Notes: generated by a model from the sequence alone, not told the origin. A stretch of DNA of 64,000 bases from Monosporascus cannonballus (GCA_004154925.1 QJNS01000041.1:294237-358236), one strand, 5' to 3'. Positions 25,420 to 35,080 are shown, counted from the first letter of the stretch. Program-made: numbers and translations.

Positions 25420-26600
25420 GGAACAATATTTAATGAAATTGACTCGAAATAAATTTATATTATTCGTTACTTTTTATATTTTTAAGTAAAAATATTTTAT
25501 ATTCTAGAAACTTTTAACGTAATACTAGATGTATTATTTCGCTTATTTACGGCAATTACGGACCAAAAAATAACAAAATTAAACAAATCGATCGAATTAA
25601 ATACGATATGAAATAACACTAACCCTTAATATTTTCTAATAAAGGAAAATATTATTTTTTAAGTTATATTGATTTTAGAAAATAATTTTGAAATACGTAT
25701 TATCGACAAATACGATATAAATCATCGATATAAATACGTATATCCTTTATTATCAGAAATAAAAACAAGTAAAAAGAAAAAATATTATTATAAATTATAT
25801 AAACTTTAAAATAACTTTCTTAATTATATTAACTATAACGGCTATAAAGGATTATATATTTCTTATTCTTATATTAAAAATATTTTAAAGCTTATGTACA
25901 ATAAACAGTACTATTATAAACAAAACCGCAAAATAAAAAACTTATATAAGATCTATTTTGTAAAAAAACCTTATAAAGTTTCGAAATATTTTAATTTTTA
26001 TTTAGTTTGCCGACAGAATCCAATTGTTGCAATTATATTATCGGAAAAATGTATATTTTTATTAATAATTAAATCACGGTATCACACGATACTTATTAAC
26101 TATATTATGAAAATATCGCTAATAATATTAAAATATAGGTTTATAATTACCTTATATATAATTTTATACAAAGTTAAGAAAAAACGTGATTAATATTAAA
26201 TAATTTATAATATACAATTTAACATGCAATAATTATAATATTAAAGATATTGTCATGTTGCAATTAAAAATTATTAATTATAATTTTTAACGATAAAGTT
26301 GTAAAATTTTCGTCCGCTTTATAAAATACAATCTTTAACGTCCTAAAACTTAAATTACTATTTTTTACCGTATATTATTTATAACTCGAGAGTTTCTCAG
26401 AAAAGAAATCAAATTGTAAAAACCGCTATACGTGCTTATATTGATACCCACGTTAAAGTATTATAAATTAATACAATATTTACTTTATAATATTACTTAG
26501 ATAATATTTTAAGCATTATAATAAACAAAGTATCAAATAAATTAATACATAATTTTGAACCAAGATTAATAATAAATAACTTAAAAACAAAAAAGCGAAA
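25420..26600 (+). pseudogene. Family B Pol: RNase H end and integrase, many stops
   Basis: Around 25425-25480 EQYLMKLTRNKFILFVT recalls the RNase H/connection segment with H-Y-L…R-F-x-L-x-T-D. The zinc-binding module follows at 25894-26020 (QYYYKQNRKIKNLYKIYF, then KVSKYFNFYLVCRQN), with most His/Cys changed to Tyr or Phe. The core begins near 26078 with YHTILINYIMKISLI, where the first catalytic Asp of the usual ITMDFI context has become Asn (GAC/GAT to AAC). Near 26485-26560 LDNILSIIINKVSNKLIHNF matches the LNNS…TG-SPNELLYGF segment that closes the Ty3 integrase core. The frame 25894-26193 is a fragment of this gene, not a separate one. Confidence 0.6.
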
Positions 26601-27599
26601 ATACTTATAAACGATATAATAGATATCGTAGAAAAGGTTATATTCAAAAACCGACTTAATTAACTGATATTACTAAGATATTTTCGAAAAGAAAAAAATT
26701 ATTTATTTTAACGGCACTTTAAACAAACAAGAATGAATACTTTAATTTATATTAAAGATATTATTTACTAGGTTAACTTAAGCGAAAAAATTGGCTATCT
26801 GGGCGACAATATTTAAAACTATTACACCAAATTAAAAACCAAATATATTAATTAAATTTCATGTATAACTAACAGATTTATTCTGTCGTTGCGATAATTC
26901 TATTTAATAAACTAAAAAAAGAAAGAAATCCGTTTCAAAAAAGAATATCTAAATTTAGCTTTATAGCCGTAAATACTAATAAATAAAAATAAGGAATTAA
27001 TAATATTATTAATGGCAAAATTAGTGAATATAAAAAATTAATTTGGTAAATATTGTGTTAAATAAATACATTATATACGTAAAAACGGCAAAATATATTT
27101 GTAAAAAAACCTTTTTATTATAATTAACAAACCGGTTACTCAATACTAAATAAAATAACTAATCGCTTAACCTGTCGAATATTAAAAAAAGATCTAATTT
27201 ACTTTAATAAAATTCAGATGTTAAAGGATAAATACATAATTACATACATTTCGTTTATAAAAAAGAAAAAATAATAAAAGTAATATCTAAATTTATTAAT
27301 CGTTTTTCAATTAACAATATACCAATATATAGTTTTATGGTTTTACTTTACTTTATTTGGACACCTTTAATTTAAATTACGTTATAAATTATAAGTATTA
27401 ATAGACGGTTGACGTTTTTTTATTAAAAAAACGTTTTACGTTATTCGAAAGATCAGATAGTTAGCATCTCAAAATCCATATATTTAAAAATGTTTTTTAT
27501 TAAGTATTTTTGTCTTTTTTTTTAATTTTATTACCTTTTATTTAAGTGGATAATTTCACATTTTTAATCATTTTTACTATTCATCGTAAGAAAATATTT

Positions 27600-28620
27600 A
27601 TTTATTTTATTGCCTTAAACTAATCGACGTAATAAATTGCTCGTACTATTTGGTGAAACGATTATTATTCAGGCCTTTTTAATATTTATTAGTTTGGGAT
27701 TCGCAAAGTTTAAATAAAGGAATTTAATTTACCGAACTTACGGATATACGAAATAAATATAATATAAACGAAACGAAAACAGATACTTTTAACTAAAATA
27801 ACAAAGAATCTATCAGTATTAATAATTTAATTGTATTTATTAAAAAGGTTTTAGGCCAAAAACTTATTTCAAACATTTATTAATATAAATAATATTAACG
27901 ATATAACTTTTAATTTAAAATATATAAATAAACATAACAAAATCTCTAATCATTTTACAAAATATATAAATAATAATCTTACTATTAAAAAACTAATAAA
28001 ATAATATTTAAATTCGAAAATCGAGTTAATTTTGCCTAAATCATAATAAGTTGTGTAAAAGAAAAATAAATACTTACGATAATTAAGATATTTATTTTTA
28101 AATAATCCAATTTTAATAACGTTAACTGATAAAATAACAAAAATATTAATACTTTCGAAACCTTATATTTAATAGTTTTGTCAACGAAGAAACAATAACC
28201 GTTAAAATTGCTCGTTTTTCTAAATTTATCCTTTATAATAAAAGTTTAAGTTAAATAGCCGAAAGTTTAATTAATAGTAATGAAAAACCGTTTACAATTT
28301 CCCGTATTGATAAAATGATCCTTATCACTAAATCCTTAAATTTATGTTCTGAAATTATTATTAATAAAAATAAAAACTCGATAAACTTTTCCGGGTTAAT
28401 AAAATTACCTATACAGGCAAACGTTCGAATTTATTATTCAAAATTTTAATCGACAAAAACATAATATTTAGTAAATCTTTTTATGCCGGTAAAATTATTT
28501 CGACCAGAACAATTAATTTCGGTAAAAAAAATGATAACCTTTTTTAAAAGGTTTAAAAAATATTTTTCGTTTAATAATATTTCTTTTATTTAAAAAACCT
28601 AAAGTTAAATTAACCTTATT
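27600..28620 (+). pseudogene. Degraded coding patch downstream of family B integrase
   Basis: Readable plus-strand patches include ESISINNLIVFIKKVLGQK (about 27810-27865), SFVNEETITVKIARFSK (about 28175-28225) and INFSGLIKLPIQANVRIYY (about 28380-28440). The last two have counterparts on the minus strand in the left element (4490-4130). No domain is recognised. It may be a C-terminal extension of Pol or a separate third ORF. Confidence 0.4.
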
Positions 28621-29181
28621 TTTTCTTATTAATAACGGCGAAAAAAAGTTATAACGAAAAAGAAATAACTTGTTCAGCTATTTATTATAATTGAATTCGT
28701 AATAAATATAATAAAAACGGTTGTTTTCTCAGCGAAATTATTAAAGGAATCAATTAATTTCTTAATAAATTTATAAAATACTTGTGTTTAGAATTTATTC
28801 GAAATATTATAAAATGTATTTATAAAATTTATAAAAATAACGAAATATATGATAATATTATATATGTTAAAACGGTTATTTCAAATATTAAATATTACAA
28901 TTTAAAGCATTATATTAATAATATTATTAATTAATATTCAATTAGTTTTACTGTAATTAAAACTAATATTATACTTAATAATAATATTTATTATAATATG
29001 TTTATTTTTTAAAAAGAATATCAATAAATTTAATAAATAATTGGAAAAAAATTTAACATTATTTTAAATTACTTTTATCAATATGGACGCAATATTTTAA
29101 ATTATGTAAAAAATTAATAATAAAATCGTAACGGTTATTAAAATAATTAACGCTAAAATTTGTGAGAATACAGCCTTTATA

Positions 29182-29339
29182 AGGATGAGGCTGGTAGCCG
29201 ACCAGCCACCGATCAGCCACCGACCCATTTATTAGTATAAATCCACCATCTGGCAGCTAGTGGGAAACGCCAGATAGAAGTAACCTAATGCATTTACTTT
29301 TTGGAATCTGCTTTACGACTGGTCGGAGGTCACCTCACC
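29182..29339. mobile_element. MITE-like GC-rich insert with TA flanks
   Basis: A GC-rich patch about 158 bp long. Its ends are imperfect inverted repeats: left GGATGAGG…CCGACCAG, right (reverse complement) GGTGAGG…CCGACCAG, with one indel between the blocks. TA lies outside both ends (29180-29181 and 29340-29341), the target duplication of Tc1/mariner-type elements. Inside are two tandem copies of CAGCCACCGA (about 29204-29223) and a TCTGGC…GCCAGA hairpin (29251-29276). There is no coding capacity. Confidence 0.45.
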
Positions 29340-29791
29340 TAGCTTACAGCTATCCATTATCTTATAAAATTACTGTTATTTCAAAAAAAAAAAAGCTAAA
29401 AAAACTCCTGTTTATTTAATATACCGCTTTATAAAATATGTTACATAAATTCAAAATATCGAAAATATTATTAAAAATACCAAATAATAAATAATAGCAA
29501 TTATTTAATTATTATTAAAAATAACACAGGATTTCGTTGTAACTTATATTGATTTATATGGAATAATAAACGTTCTGTAAAAAGTAAATAAAAAATGCAT
29601 ACGTACGTTAAAAATCGCAGAAATATTTATAATAAAATATATTTTATATTAATAATTAAAGATTTAAAGACGTACGTTTAATTTCAGAAATAAGTATAAA
29701 ACGTTAAATTTTTGTTTAAATAATTAGGACCAACCGGCTTAATCGTAATATTATACGTTATGCCGTTATTGTTTTAAGGAAACAAGGTATT

Positions 29792-30185
29792 TATTAAAGA
29801 TTTTATAATTACGATTATAATAACCAGTTTTCCGGCTATAAGTAACTAGGAAATTCTTTAAATCTTCAAATAAAAAAACAAAATAACTATATTTATATAA
29901 TTATACGTACTTTATAATTGGTTACATATAATAAGAAAAAACTTGCCATTTTATCTAAGTTACTTTGTATAACGATTTCGTTACCTTTTATAAATTCCAT
30001 TTAATATTTAACAAATTATTTTTAAATGTATTCCTTAAAACGTTGAACGAACTTTTTCTTACACTAAAATATAATGCCCTTAAATAAAGACTTAAATAAG
30101 TATATAAGAAATAAAAATGAAATAAGTTATCATTTATAAATAAAATTAATATTTTATAAGTTCTTTTCTTTTTTACAAAAGCATA
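29792..30185 (+). repeat. Family B LTR, 3' copy of the right element (outer edge approximate)
   Basis: It starts TATTAAAGATTTTATAATTACG (TG mutated to TA) after the purine-rich AAGGAAACAAGG. It aligns in opposite orientation with 2640-3012 over most of its length, including AATGG/AATTTATAAAAGG near 29990. The outer edge is probably cut by the family A LTR that starts at 30195. Confidence 0.5.
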
Positions 30186-30194
30186 TCGTAAATG

Positions 30195-30420
30195 TGTGAC
30201 AGCTAAGCGATTTAACCAACTATTAAACCTAAGTCGTACGGGTTTATATTAGCAGGAATATCGTAAGGCTCTGAACAATAAATACAATAACTTATTACGT
30301 CTCGTAATATTAAAAACGTTTTAAATAATAAATTATTATTTTAAATTAAAATTTTTTAAATTATGGAAATAATAAACATATATATCTTATTTTATTATTA
30401 ATAATTAGCATTAATTATTA
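30195..30420 (-). repeat. Family A LTR fragment bordering the GC-rich island
   Basis: It begins TGTGACAGCTAAGCG and follows the family A LTR consensus (AACCAACTATTAAACC, GTCGTACGGGTTTATATT) up to ATATATCTTATT near 30390. Beyond that the other LTR copies cannot be aligned, and the sequence passes into GC-rich DNA at about 30425, so the far end is lost or was an LTR variant. No target duplication could be matched. Confidence 0.7.
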
Positions 30421-30670
30421 GAGATAAGGGGCATAGCCTCGGGGGATCCCAGCCGCCGCCAGCGTCGGACCCCCTCCATACCTAGTATGCAGTTTGCTTC
30501 CTTCATTCCCAGGCAAGGTTGCATCAAATCGATTACTTTCGGGCGGATATATTCATCCCCGCTTTACAAGTGACAACCCAACTTCAGCTTCACCTAAGGT
30601 TGCTTCTGTCTTGATACTTTCGGTCATCCACCCATCTCTGCCCTTACCACTTACGTCTTGCCATTACCAT

Positions 30671-31351
30671 ATGCCGCCCATGGACCAACAAAATCCAACT
30701 CAGCTGCAACAAGGCGAGGGTGGGCAGACTGACGGATGGGTGGCCTTATTCGGGTTCAGACCCTTCCCCACGAACCAACACATCCGACTACGGCCAAGGC
30801 CCCGTGCCTTTCGACACGCCGTCTTCAGGTGTCTAGAATGGCCGATATTCGAGCCCCTGAATTCTATCCGAATTCTAGACGCCGACGAGCATGGGCAGCA
30901 GCGGTGGTCGCCGCTCTTCGCCGACGACGGTCAAGCGAGTCCCATGTCAGATGTGCTTAATCAGCCTGCTACCGATCCTCCGCGCTCTCGCATGCGCGTC
31001 GTCATAAGTGACATACACTTCTCGGAATCCTGGCAAGACGACGAGGCTCTGGCCCGGCGCCCAGCTCCGTTGGTGATCGAAAATCGAGGCGGCGAACCCA
31101 TCACGGTCGGCCAATTCATCCAGCAGCTAAGCGACTACGCCGCTGGGCTGAGGGATATACTTGAGCAAATTATCGGCGACATCGGGGGGCGGGTAAGCTA
31201 CTACTCAACCTGCAAAGGGCCACCCCGAGAGAATGTGACAGACGAGAATGCCGTTTTCGCCGTGGAATCGGTACAACACTATCCATCGGACAGAGCTAGG
31301 CACTGGGAATTGGCTACGGAACGGTGGCGCCAACAGGCGTCACAGGGCTAG
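30671..31351 (+). CDS. Hypothetical protein, 226 aa, orphan
   Basis: Single-exon frame starting at ATG 30671 (MPPMDQQNPTQ) and ending at TAG 31349-31351. The frame is open further upstream to 30494 but without an earlier in-frame ATG, so the first ATG was chosen; ATG 30680 is an alternative. There is no signal peptide or membrane segment. The N-terminal 25 residues are polar and low-complexity. A middle Arg/Pro-rich part is followed by a better-structured region with a VVISDIHFSESW strand, LVIENRGGEPITVGQFIQQL (about residues 133-153), a helical SDYAAGLRDILEQII and a polar C-terminus. The G-x-P-I/V-T-V-G-x-F/V pattern resembles one in small uncharacterised fungal proteins, but I do not recognise a named family. 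Codon use is GC-rich, unlike the surroundings, and no RIP-type stop is present. Function unknown. Confidence 0.6.
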   Translation: MPPMDQQNPTQLQQGEGGQTDGWVALFGFRPFPTNQHIRLRPRPRAFRHAVFRCLEWPIFEPLNSIRILDADEHGQQRWSPLFADDGQASPMSDVLNQPATDPPRSRMRVVISDIHFSESWQDDEALARRPAPLVIENRGGEPITVGQFIQQLSDYAAGLRDILEQIIGDIGGRVSYYSTCKGPPRENVTDENAVFAVESVQHYPSDRARHWELATERWRQQASQG

Positions 31352-31672
31352 GAGTTACGAAGAACTCAGGGGTCCGACGGGAAGGCTAAAGCGGTGAAAG
31401 TGAACAATAACAACAGGGTGAGGCCGTGCGCTGAGGCGTAGACTTTTCGAATCGTCTGACAAAGTAAGATGTAGACGAGTGGAAATTCTAATCACGGGTA
31501 ATGCAGTCACCGTATATTTTATTTCTACAGTAAGCATCACAGCACGCTAGAATGCATCCGAGCAAACTGTAAACCAACTGCAGGTGTAATGCGGCACATA
31601 CATAGGTCTAGGGAGACTTGGCATATAGAGCCAGGGGTCGTAGAATTTCTACTCGGTGTAGAATTTGCAATA
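31352..31672. other. Intergenic region between the orphan gene and the chitin-binding gene
   Basis: No gene was recognised. The only structure seen is a perfect 13-bp palindrome GTAGAATTTCTAC at 31640-31652, followed by a second GTAGAATTT at 31659. Role unknown. Confidence 0.4.
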
Positions 31673-31673
31673 A

Positions 31674-31763
31674 CCAATGAACGTACTAGTACCTAGGCAT
31701 CGAAAGTATCCGAAGCCGGACCGCATTTCCGCGCCGACACTAGATCAGAGCATGTCATATAAA
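31674..31763 (+). promoter_or_regulatory. Putative promoter elements of the chitin-binding gene
   Basis: A forward CCAAT box at 31674-31678 and TATAAA at 31758-31763 lie 127 and 43 bp upstream of the ATG at 31801, a usual fungal spacing. An upstream ATG at 31797 is out of frame with the main start and overlaps it by context only (ATGGATGG). Confidence 0.4.
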
Positions 31764-32203
31764 GCTTTTCAGCACAAAAGCATGGGACCGAGTTTTATGG
31801 ATGGCAAGCACTGCGTCTTTCTTCGCGATGATGGCGTTCCACTCTCCACGATGCCTTCCACTTATGTTGTTAGCAGTCATCCAGTTATTTCAGTGTGTCC
31901 ACTTGGCTTCGGCCGCTGTCAATTGTCGATACAATACTACAGCCCCGTCAGTAGTGAATTATAACAGTTGCTCTGATATAGCAAAAAAAAAAAAGGGATC
32001 TCTGTAAAGCTCTTCTTCCTCCTCAACCCTCAGCTGGACCCCGATTGCTCGAGTTTGCAGGCCGGCCACCAATACTGCGTAGACGGGACCCTAATGGACA
32101 CCTCCCCAGATGGGTCTTGCCGGCCCCATCTTGCAGTCTCGTGCCTGGGTTACTCAGGCGGACAATGCTGCAACTCGCAGACAGGGAAATGCGGTGGCAC
32201 AAG

Positions 32204-32254
32204 GTAGAATACTCACGCCGCGTCGTTACCTTTACCAATCTGATCATGCTCCAG
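32204..32254 (+). other. Intron 1 of the LysM/CBM18 gene
   Basis: 51 bp, GTAGAA…CTCCAG, with a CTGAT branch-site match at about 32239-32243. Removing it takes out an in-frame TAG and joins GGTR to EDCEVGVC, restoring the cysteine spacing of the first CBM18 module. Confidence 0.75.
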
Positions 32255-32568
32255 GGAAGACTGCGAGGTCGGCGTTTGCATTTCCAGATTGTGTAGCGTA
32301 CCAAATCCGGGCGACTACTCACTGGATGGAAACTGCGGGCCGGCCAATGGAAAGCAATGCGGTGGGAAATGGGGTGACTGCTGCAACATGAACGGGAAGT
32401 GTGGTACAGGCTCAGAGTTTTGCTACGGCGATAGGTGCTGGGGTGGCAAATGCACCGTCATCCTACCTGACCCTGGCGAAGAACCGAAGCCGCCAATATG
32501 GCAAAAGGGAAACTCCACCGACGGTACTTGCGGCCCCAACAGCAGAAATCAGGTTTGCAATGCAGTTT

Positions 32569-32735
32569 GGGGGTTGTCATGGAAAAGGGCACCCCTAGCT
32601 AGGGTCTTCGGGTGATTGTTATTCCTTCCCGGAGCCCTATATCAGTAGATCGCCCACAACAAGTGGGATCAACGCTTCCTAGCTTTAGACAGGTCAATAT
32701 ACCCTCAAGAGCTGTGCACCTGATCCTTAGTAAGT
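32569..32735 (+). other. Damaged segment within CBM18 modules 3 and 4
   Basis: The reading frame changes at the G-run TTTGGGGGTTG (32566-32576) and then contains TAG or TAA at 32596, 32680, 32686, 32728 and 32731, before clear CBM18 sequence resumes (GYCCASSGKCGDGTGFCG from 32743). All five stops equal CAG or CAA after one C-to-T change in CpA. No GT-AG pair found here restores the downstream frame. Confidence 0.65.
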
Positions 32736-32875
32736 GTGGCATGGGTACTGCTGTGCGAGCTCGGGTAAATGTGGCGACGGAACTGGCTTCTGCGGAACCG
32801 GCTGCCAACCCCTCTACGGTAACTGCACCGATTCAACCGTCCCTTCGCCGCCTAGGCCTGGAGATGTGAGTCCCG

Positions 32876-32935
32876 GTAAGTGACACCTGACAGGAGCCTC
32901 TCCATATATGCAAGTTACTAATGAAAGCTGTACAG
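32876..32935 (+). other. Intron 2 of the LysM/CBM18 gene
   Basis: 60 bp, consensus donor GTAAGT, branch site CTAAT at about 32918-32922, acceptor ACAG ending at 32935. Splicing joins DVSP to DGTCGGSNG, recreating the SPDGTCGG start seen in neighbouring modules. The earlier AG at 32926 would give the wrong frame. Confidence 0.8.
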
Positions 32936-33527
32936 ATGGGACCTGCGGTGGTTCCAACGGCTTCGTATGCGCCGGATCGCCGTTCGGTGATTGCTGCTCT
33001 TCCGGTGGTTGGTGCGGCAACTCGACGGGGCACTGCAATCCTGCGACTTGCCAGCCGGAGTTCGGAAACTGTTCAGAAGGTAGCAAGCTATCGCCTGATG
33101 GCTCTTGCGGCGGCTCCAACGGCTATATCTGCTTGGGCACCGAGTATGGCGACTGCTGCTCCGCGGGTGGATGGTGCGGTGACACCGACGGCCACTGTCT
33201 GGCTGGCTGTCAGAAGAAATTCGGTGATTGCGCCGGAGACGGTAACATATCGTCTGACGGCTCTTGCGGAGGCTCCCAGGGCTATATTTGTACTGGGTCT
33301 GGGTATGGCGACTGCTGCTCTTCGGCCGGATGGTGTGGTGACACGGACGGCCATTGCAAGTCTGGCTGCCAACATGACTTCGGCACATGTACTGGTGGTA
33401 ACGTCTCGCCTGATGGCACTTGTGGGCCGGACAACGGTGGTAAAACATGCGTCGGCTCAGCATTCGGCAGCTGTTGCTCTGCCAGAGGCTATTGTGGCAA
33501 CAAAATCGATCATTGTGCTCAAGGGTG

Positions 33528-33590
33528 GTAAGTTCTACATATACTGAGTCCTATTCCACATTGTCGGTCAAACTAATGTCTTAATTTGAA
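33528..33590 (+). other. Intron 3 of the LysM/CBM18 gene, acceptor missing
   Basis: Donor GTAAGT at 33528 and branch site CTAAT at about 33572-33576 are good. The expected acceptor, just before the CRRPNF segment of the next module, reads TTTGAA with no AG. No other AG follows the branch site before the last module is well under way. Confidence 0.6.
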
Positions 33591-33789
33591 CCGTCGCCCA
33601 AATTTCTCCAACGCGTGTATAACCAAAAATATCCCTTCGTTAAATGGCGAATGTGGTCCGAGTAAAGGAGGATTCACATGTGCGGGTGGCCCATTCAATG
33701 GCCAGTGTTGTTCATCCGGTGGATTTTGTGGTACAACGGCGGCCCACTGTGGTACAGGCTGTCGTCCAAATTTCGGACGTTGTAATTAG

Positions 33790-34639
33790 ATGAGTCTGTC
33801 TTGTGGTGAAGGCCAGTTGTGATTCATGCAGGACACAGTGCCCTCATTGGTAGCGGAATGTTGTCTGGCTTTATTTACCCTTCCGGAACGGGAAAGGAGA
33901 ATACCCAGACAAGGAGATAGAAAAGCGAAACACTTGGTGGCACAAATCAGTTCATTAAATGAGATGCATCCCTTATTTTTGGCCTTCCCATTGGAGAACC
34001 TGATCTGACCTGATGGTGCTGAGCACCTGGAAGTGCTTGATATCCTTAGGGTCCTATTAGAGTGCTATTCCACATACAGTCTCTTGACCTAGAGGTTTTA
34101 GACTTCTAGGAGGGTTTGAGGGTCTTAAAGGTTTTGAAGATTCCTAGAACTGAATAATTAAAATGGAAATGAAAAAGCCCGGCTAGAATTACTAGCTTCA
34201 AAATCAAAGTCCTAAGATTAGATGACTGATCTTGGAGTAGGGGGACTCTTAGGTCTGGCCAGGTTCTCCAGGTCCAATGGGATCTTCAGGTCAGTTTAGT
34301 TATGCCTTTGCGAAGAGCGCTGATGGGATACCCTTGCGGTAGCTTCACGTAACCAGCGCAGAATTCTCCCGAGCTTAGCTCAAGGTTGGCGTGTGGCAAT
34401 AGAGCGAACCTGAAGTTCATGACCTAGTATGTTCTAGCCGAATCAGTAGATATCTAAGTTGTGTTATTCGCAGCAGATATCTGAGGCCCGGTCCCTTAGG
34501 AGTCCTCGCCATTAGCTTTGTGGCTGTTTTTCTTCATTGTTAGAAGTTCCGATAGTGATATTTCCCTGGCACCAGCACTTCTTGGAGTAGTAGATGGGGA
34601 GAACCTGTAAATAAGTTGCTATTTTTGACTTGCGGCAAT
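33790..34639. other. GC-balanced stretch without a recognised gene
   Basis: It begins with the 3' flank of the chitin-binding gene. Short TAGGAGGG/TTTGAGGGTCTTAAAGG-type subrepeats occur near 34090-34140. An open frame at 33826-34008 looks fortuitous. Nothing else was identified. Confidence 0.4.
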
Positions 34640-34799
34640 TATAGCCGGGGTGGCCGAATGAGGCTCCTTAGCTTTGTTGCAGTTAGCACAGCATGCTTAC
34701 CCATTACTCGCCCTGCTTGTCCTATGCTTAGGTTAAAGCAGCATAAGCTCAGGTTTATGCATAACAGTAAAATGCTGAAAGCAACTTTCGGGAAACGCA

Positions 34800-34905
34800 T
34801 AATGCTGTTGCAGCGGACGGTGTCGGCGATGGCAGCATTCTTAAACCCACTTTTGATCATGTCTCGGATCTGGTCATGCTGGAAGTCAGCAAGATTCGGC
34901 GCCAT
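34800..34905 (-). pseudogene. N-terminal scrap of a Tc1-like transposase
   Basis: The minus strand from ATG 34905 reads MAPNLADFQHDQIRDMIKSG then FKNAAIADTVRCNS, the usual start and first helix-turn-helix of fungal Tc1-like transposases (H-x2-I-R-D-M-I…I-A…C). After about 34805 the expected RR-NLR-FG segment is missing and the sequence is unrelated, although the frame stays open to 34640. It is a truncated remnant; the upstream part of the open frame (to 35022) is probably non-coding. No terminal repeats were found. Confidence 0.5.
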
Positions 34906-35080
34906 AGTCGTATGTAATGGTATGGGACGGCTTTGAGCTGATTGACGTTGGAAAGCCAAGAACGTCGACATAATGTCGCAGGGAACGTTGTAATTCTGTT
35001 TGTGCATATTGTTACGTGGCATAAAATGGGCAACCGAAACGGCAGCAGGGGAACCGATAAAACTTACGTGTTAGCCTTAT

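Larger units (their letters stand above)
23456..30190 (+). mobile_element. Right family B gypsy-like retrotransposon, RIP-degraded
   Basis: It is oriented opposite to the left family B element. A 5' LTR-like block (23456-23540: GTACGGTTATAATAACCAGG, then TTTTCGGCTATAAGTAATTA) resembles the start of the 3' LTR at 29792. Integrase is readable on the plus strand at 25890-26600, and a further coding patch at 27700-28620. A polypurine-like tract AAGGAAACAAGG lies just before 29792. The interval 23541-25400 should hold gag, protease and reverse transcriptase, but is too mutated to read. A GC-rich MITE-like insert sits at 29182-29339. Confidence 0.5.
31801..33789 (+). pseudogene. Secreted LysM plus multi-CBM18 chitin-binding protein gene, broken
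   Basis: The start ATG 31801 gives a signal peptide (hydrophobic LMLLAVIQLF, cleavage likely after LASA). One LysM domain follows (VNCRYNTTAPSV…, then FFLLNPQLDPDCSSLQAG). About nine CBM18/hevein-like modules follow, each with DG-x-CG, a CC pair, G-x-CG and a C-x-P-F/Y-G-x-C end, the clearest from 32936 to 33527. Such proteins are exported and bind chitin in walls. Introns 32204-32254 and 32876-32935 splice in frame. Breaks: a one-base shift in the A-run at 31983-31994; a further one-base shift at a G-run near 32569-32573; in-frame stops at 32596, 32680, 32686, 32728 and 32731; and a third intron (donor 33528) lacking an AG acceptor before the last module (33591-33789). No GH18 chitinase domain follows. 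Sequencing error could explain the homopolymer shifts but not the rest. Confidence 0.8.

Noticed and set aside
3013..30185. One giant element with long terminal inverted repeats
   Set aside because: Each half has its own LTR-like ends and same-sense integrase relic, so two separate elements in opposite orientation explain the pattern better.
32596..32733. Unspliced intron as explanation for the stops
   Set aside because: No GT-AG combination tried here joins the upstream frame to the downstream CBM18 frame, and coding remnants (GDCYS) lie inside the segment.
32918..33547. Long frames on both strands in other phases of the CBM18 exon
   Set aside because: Shadows caused by the GC-rich, Cys-rich module repeats; they lack start signals and domain content.
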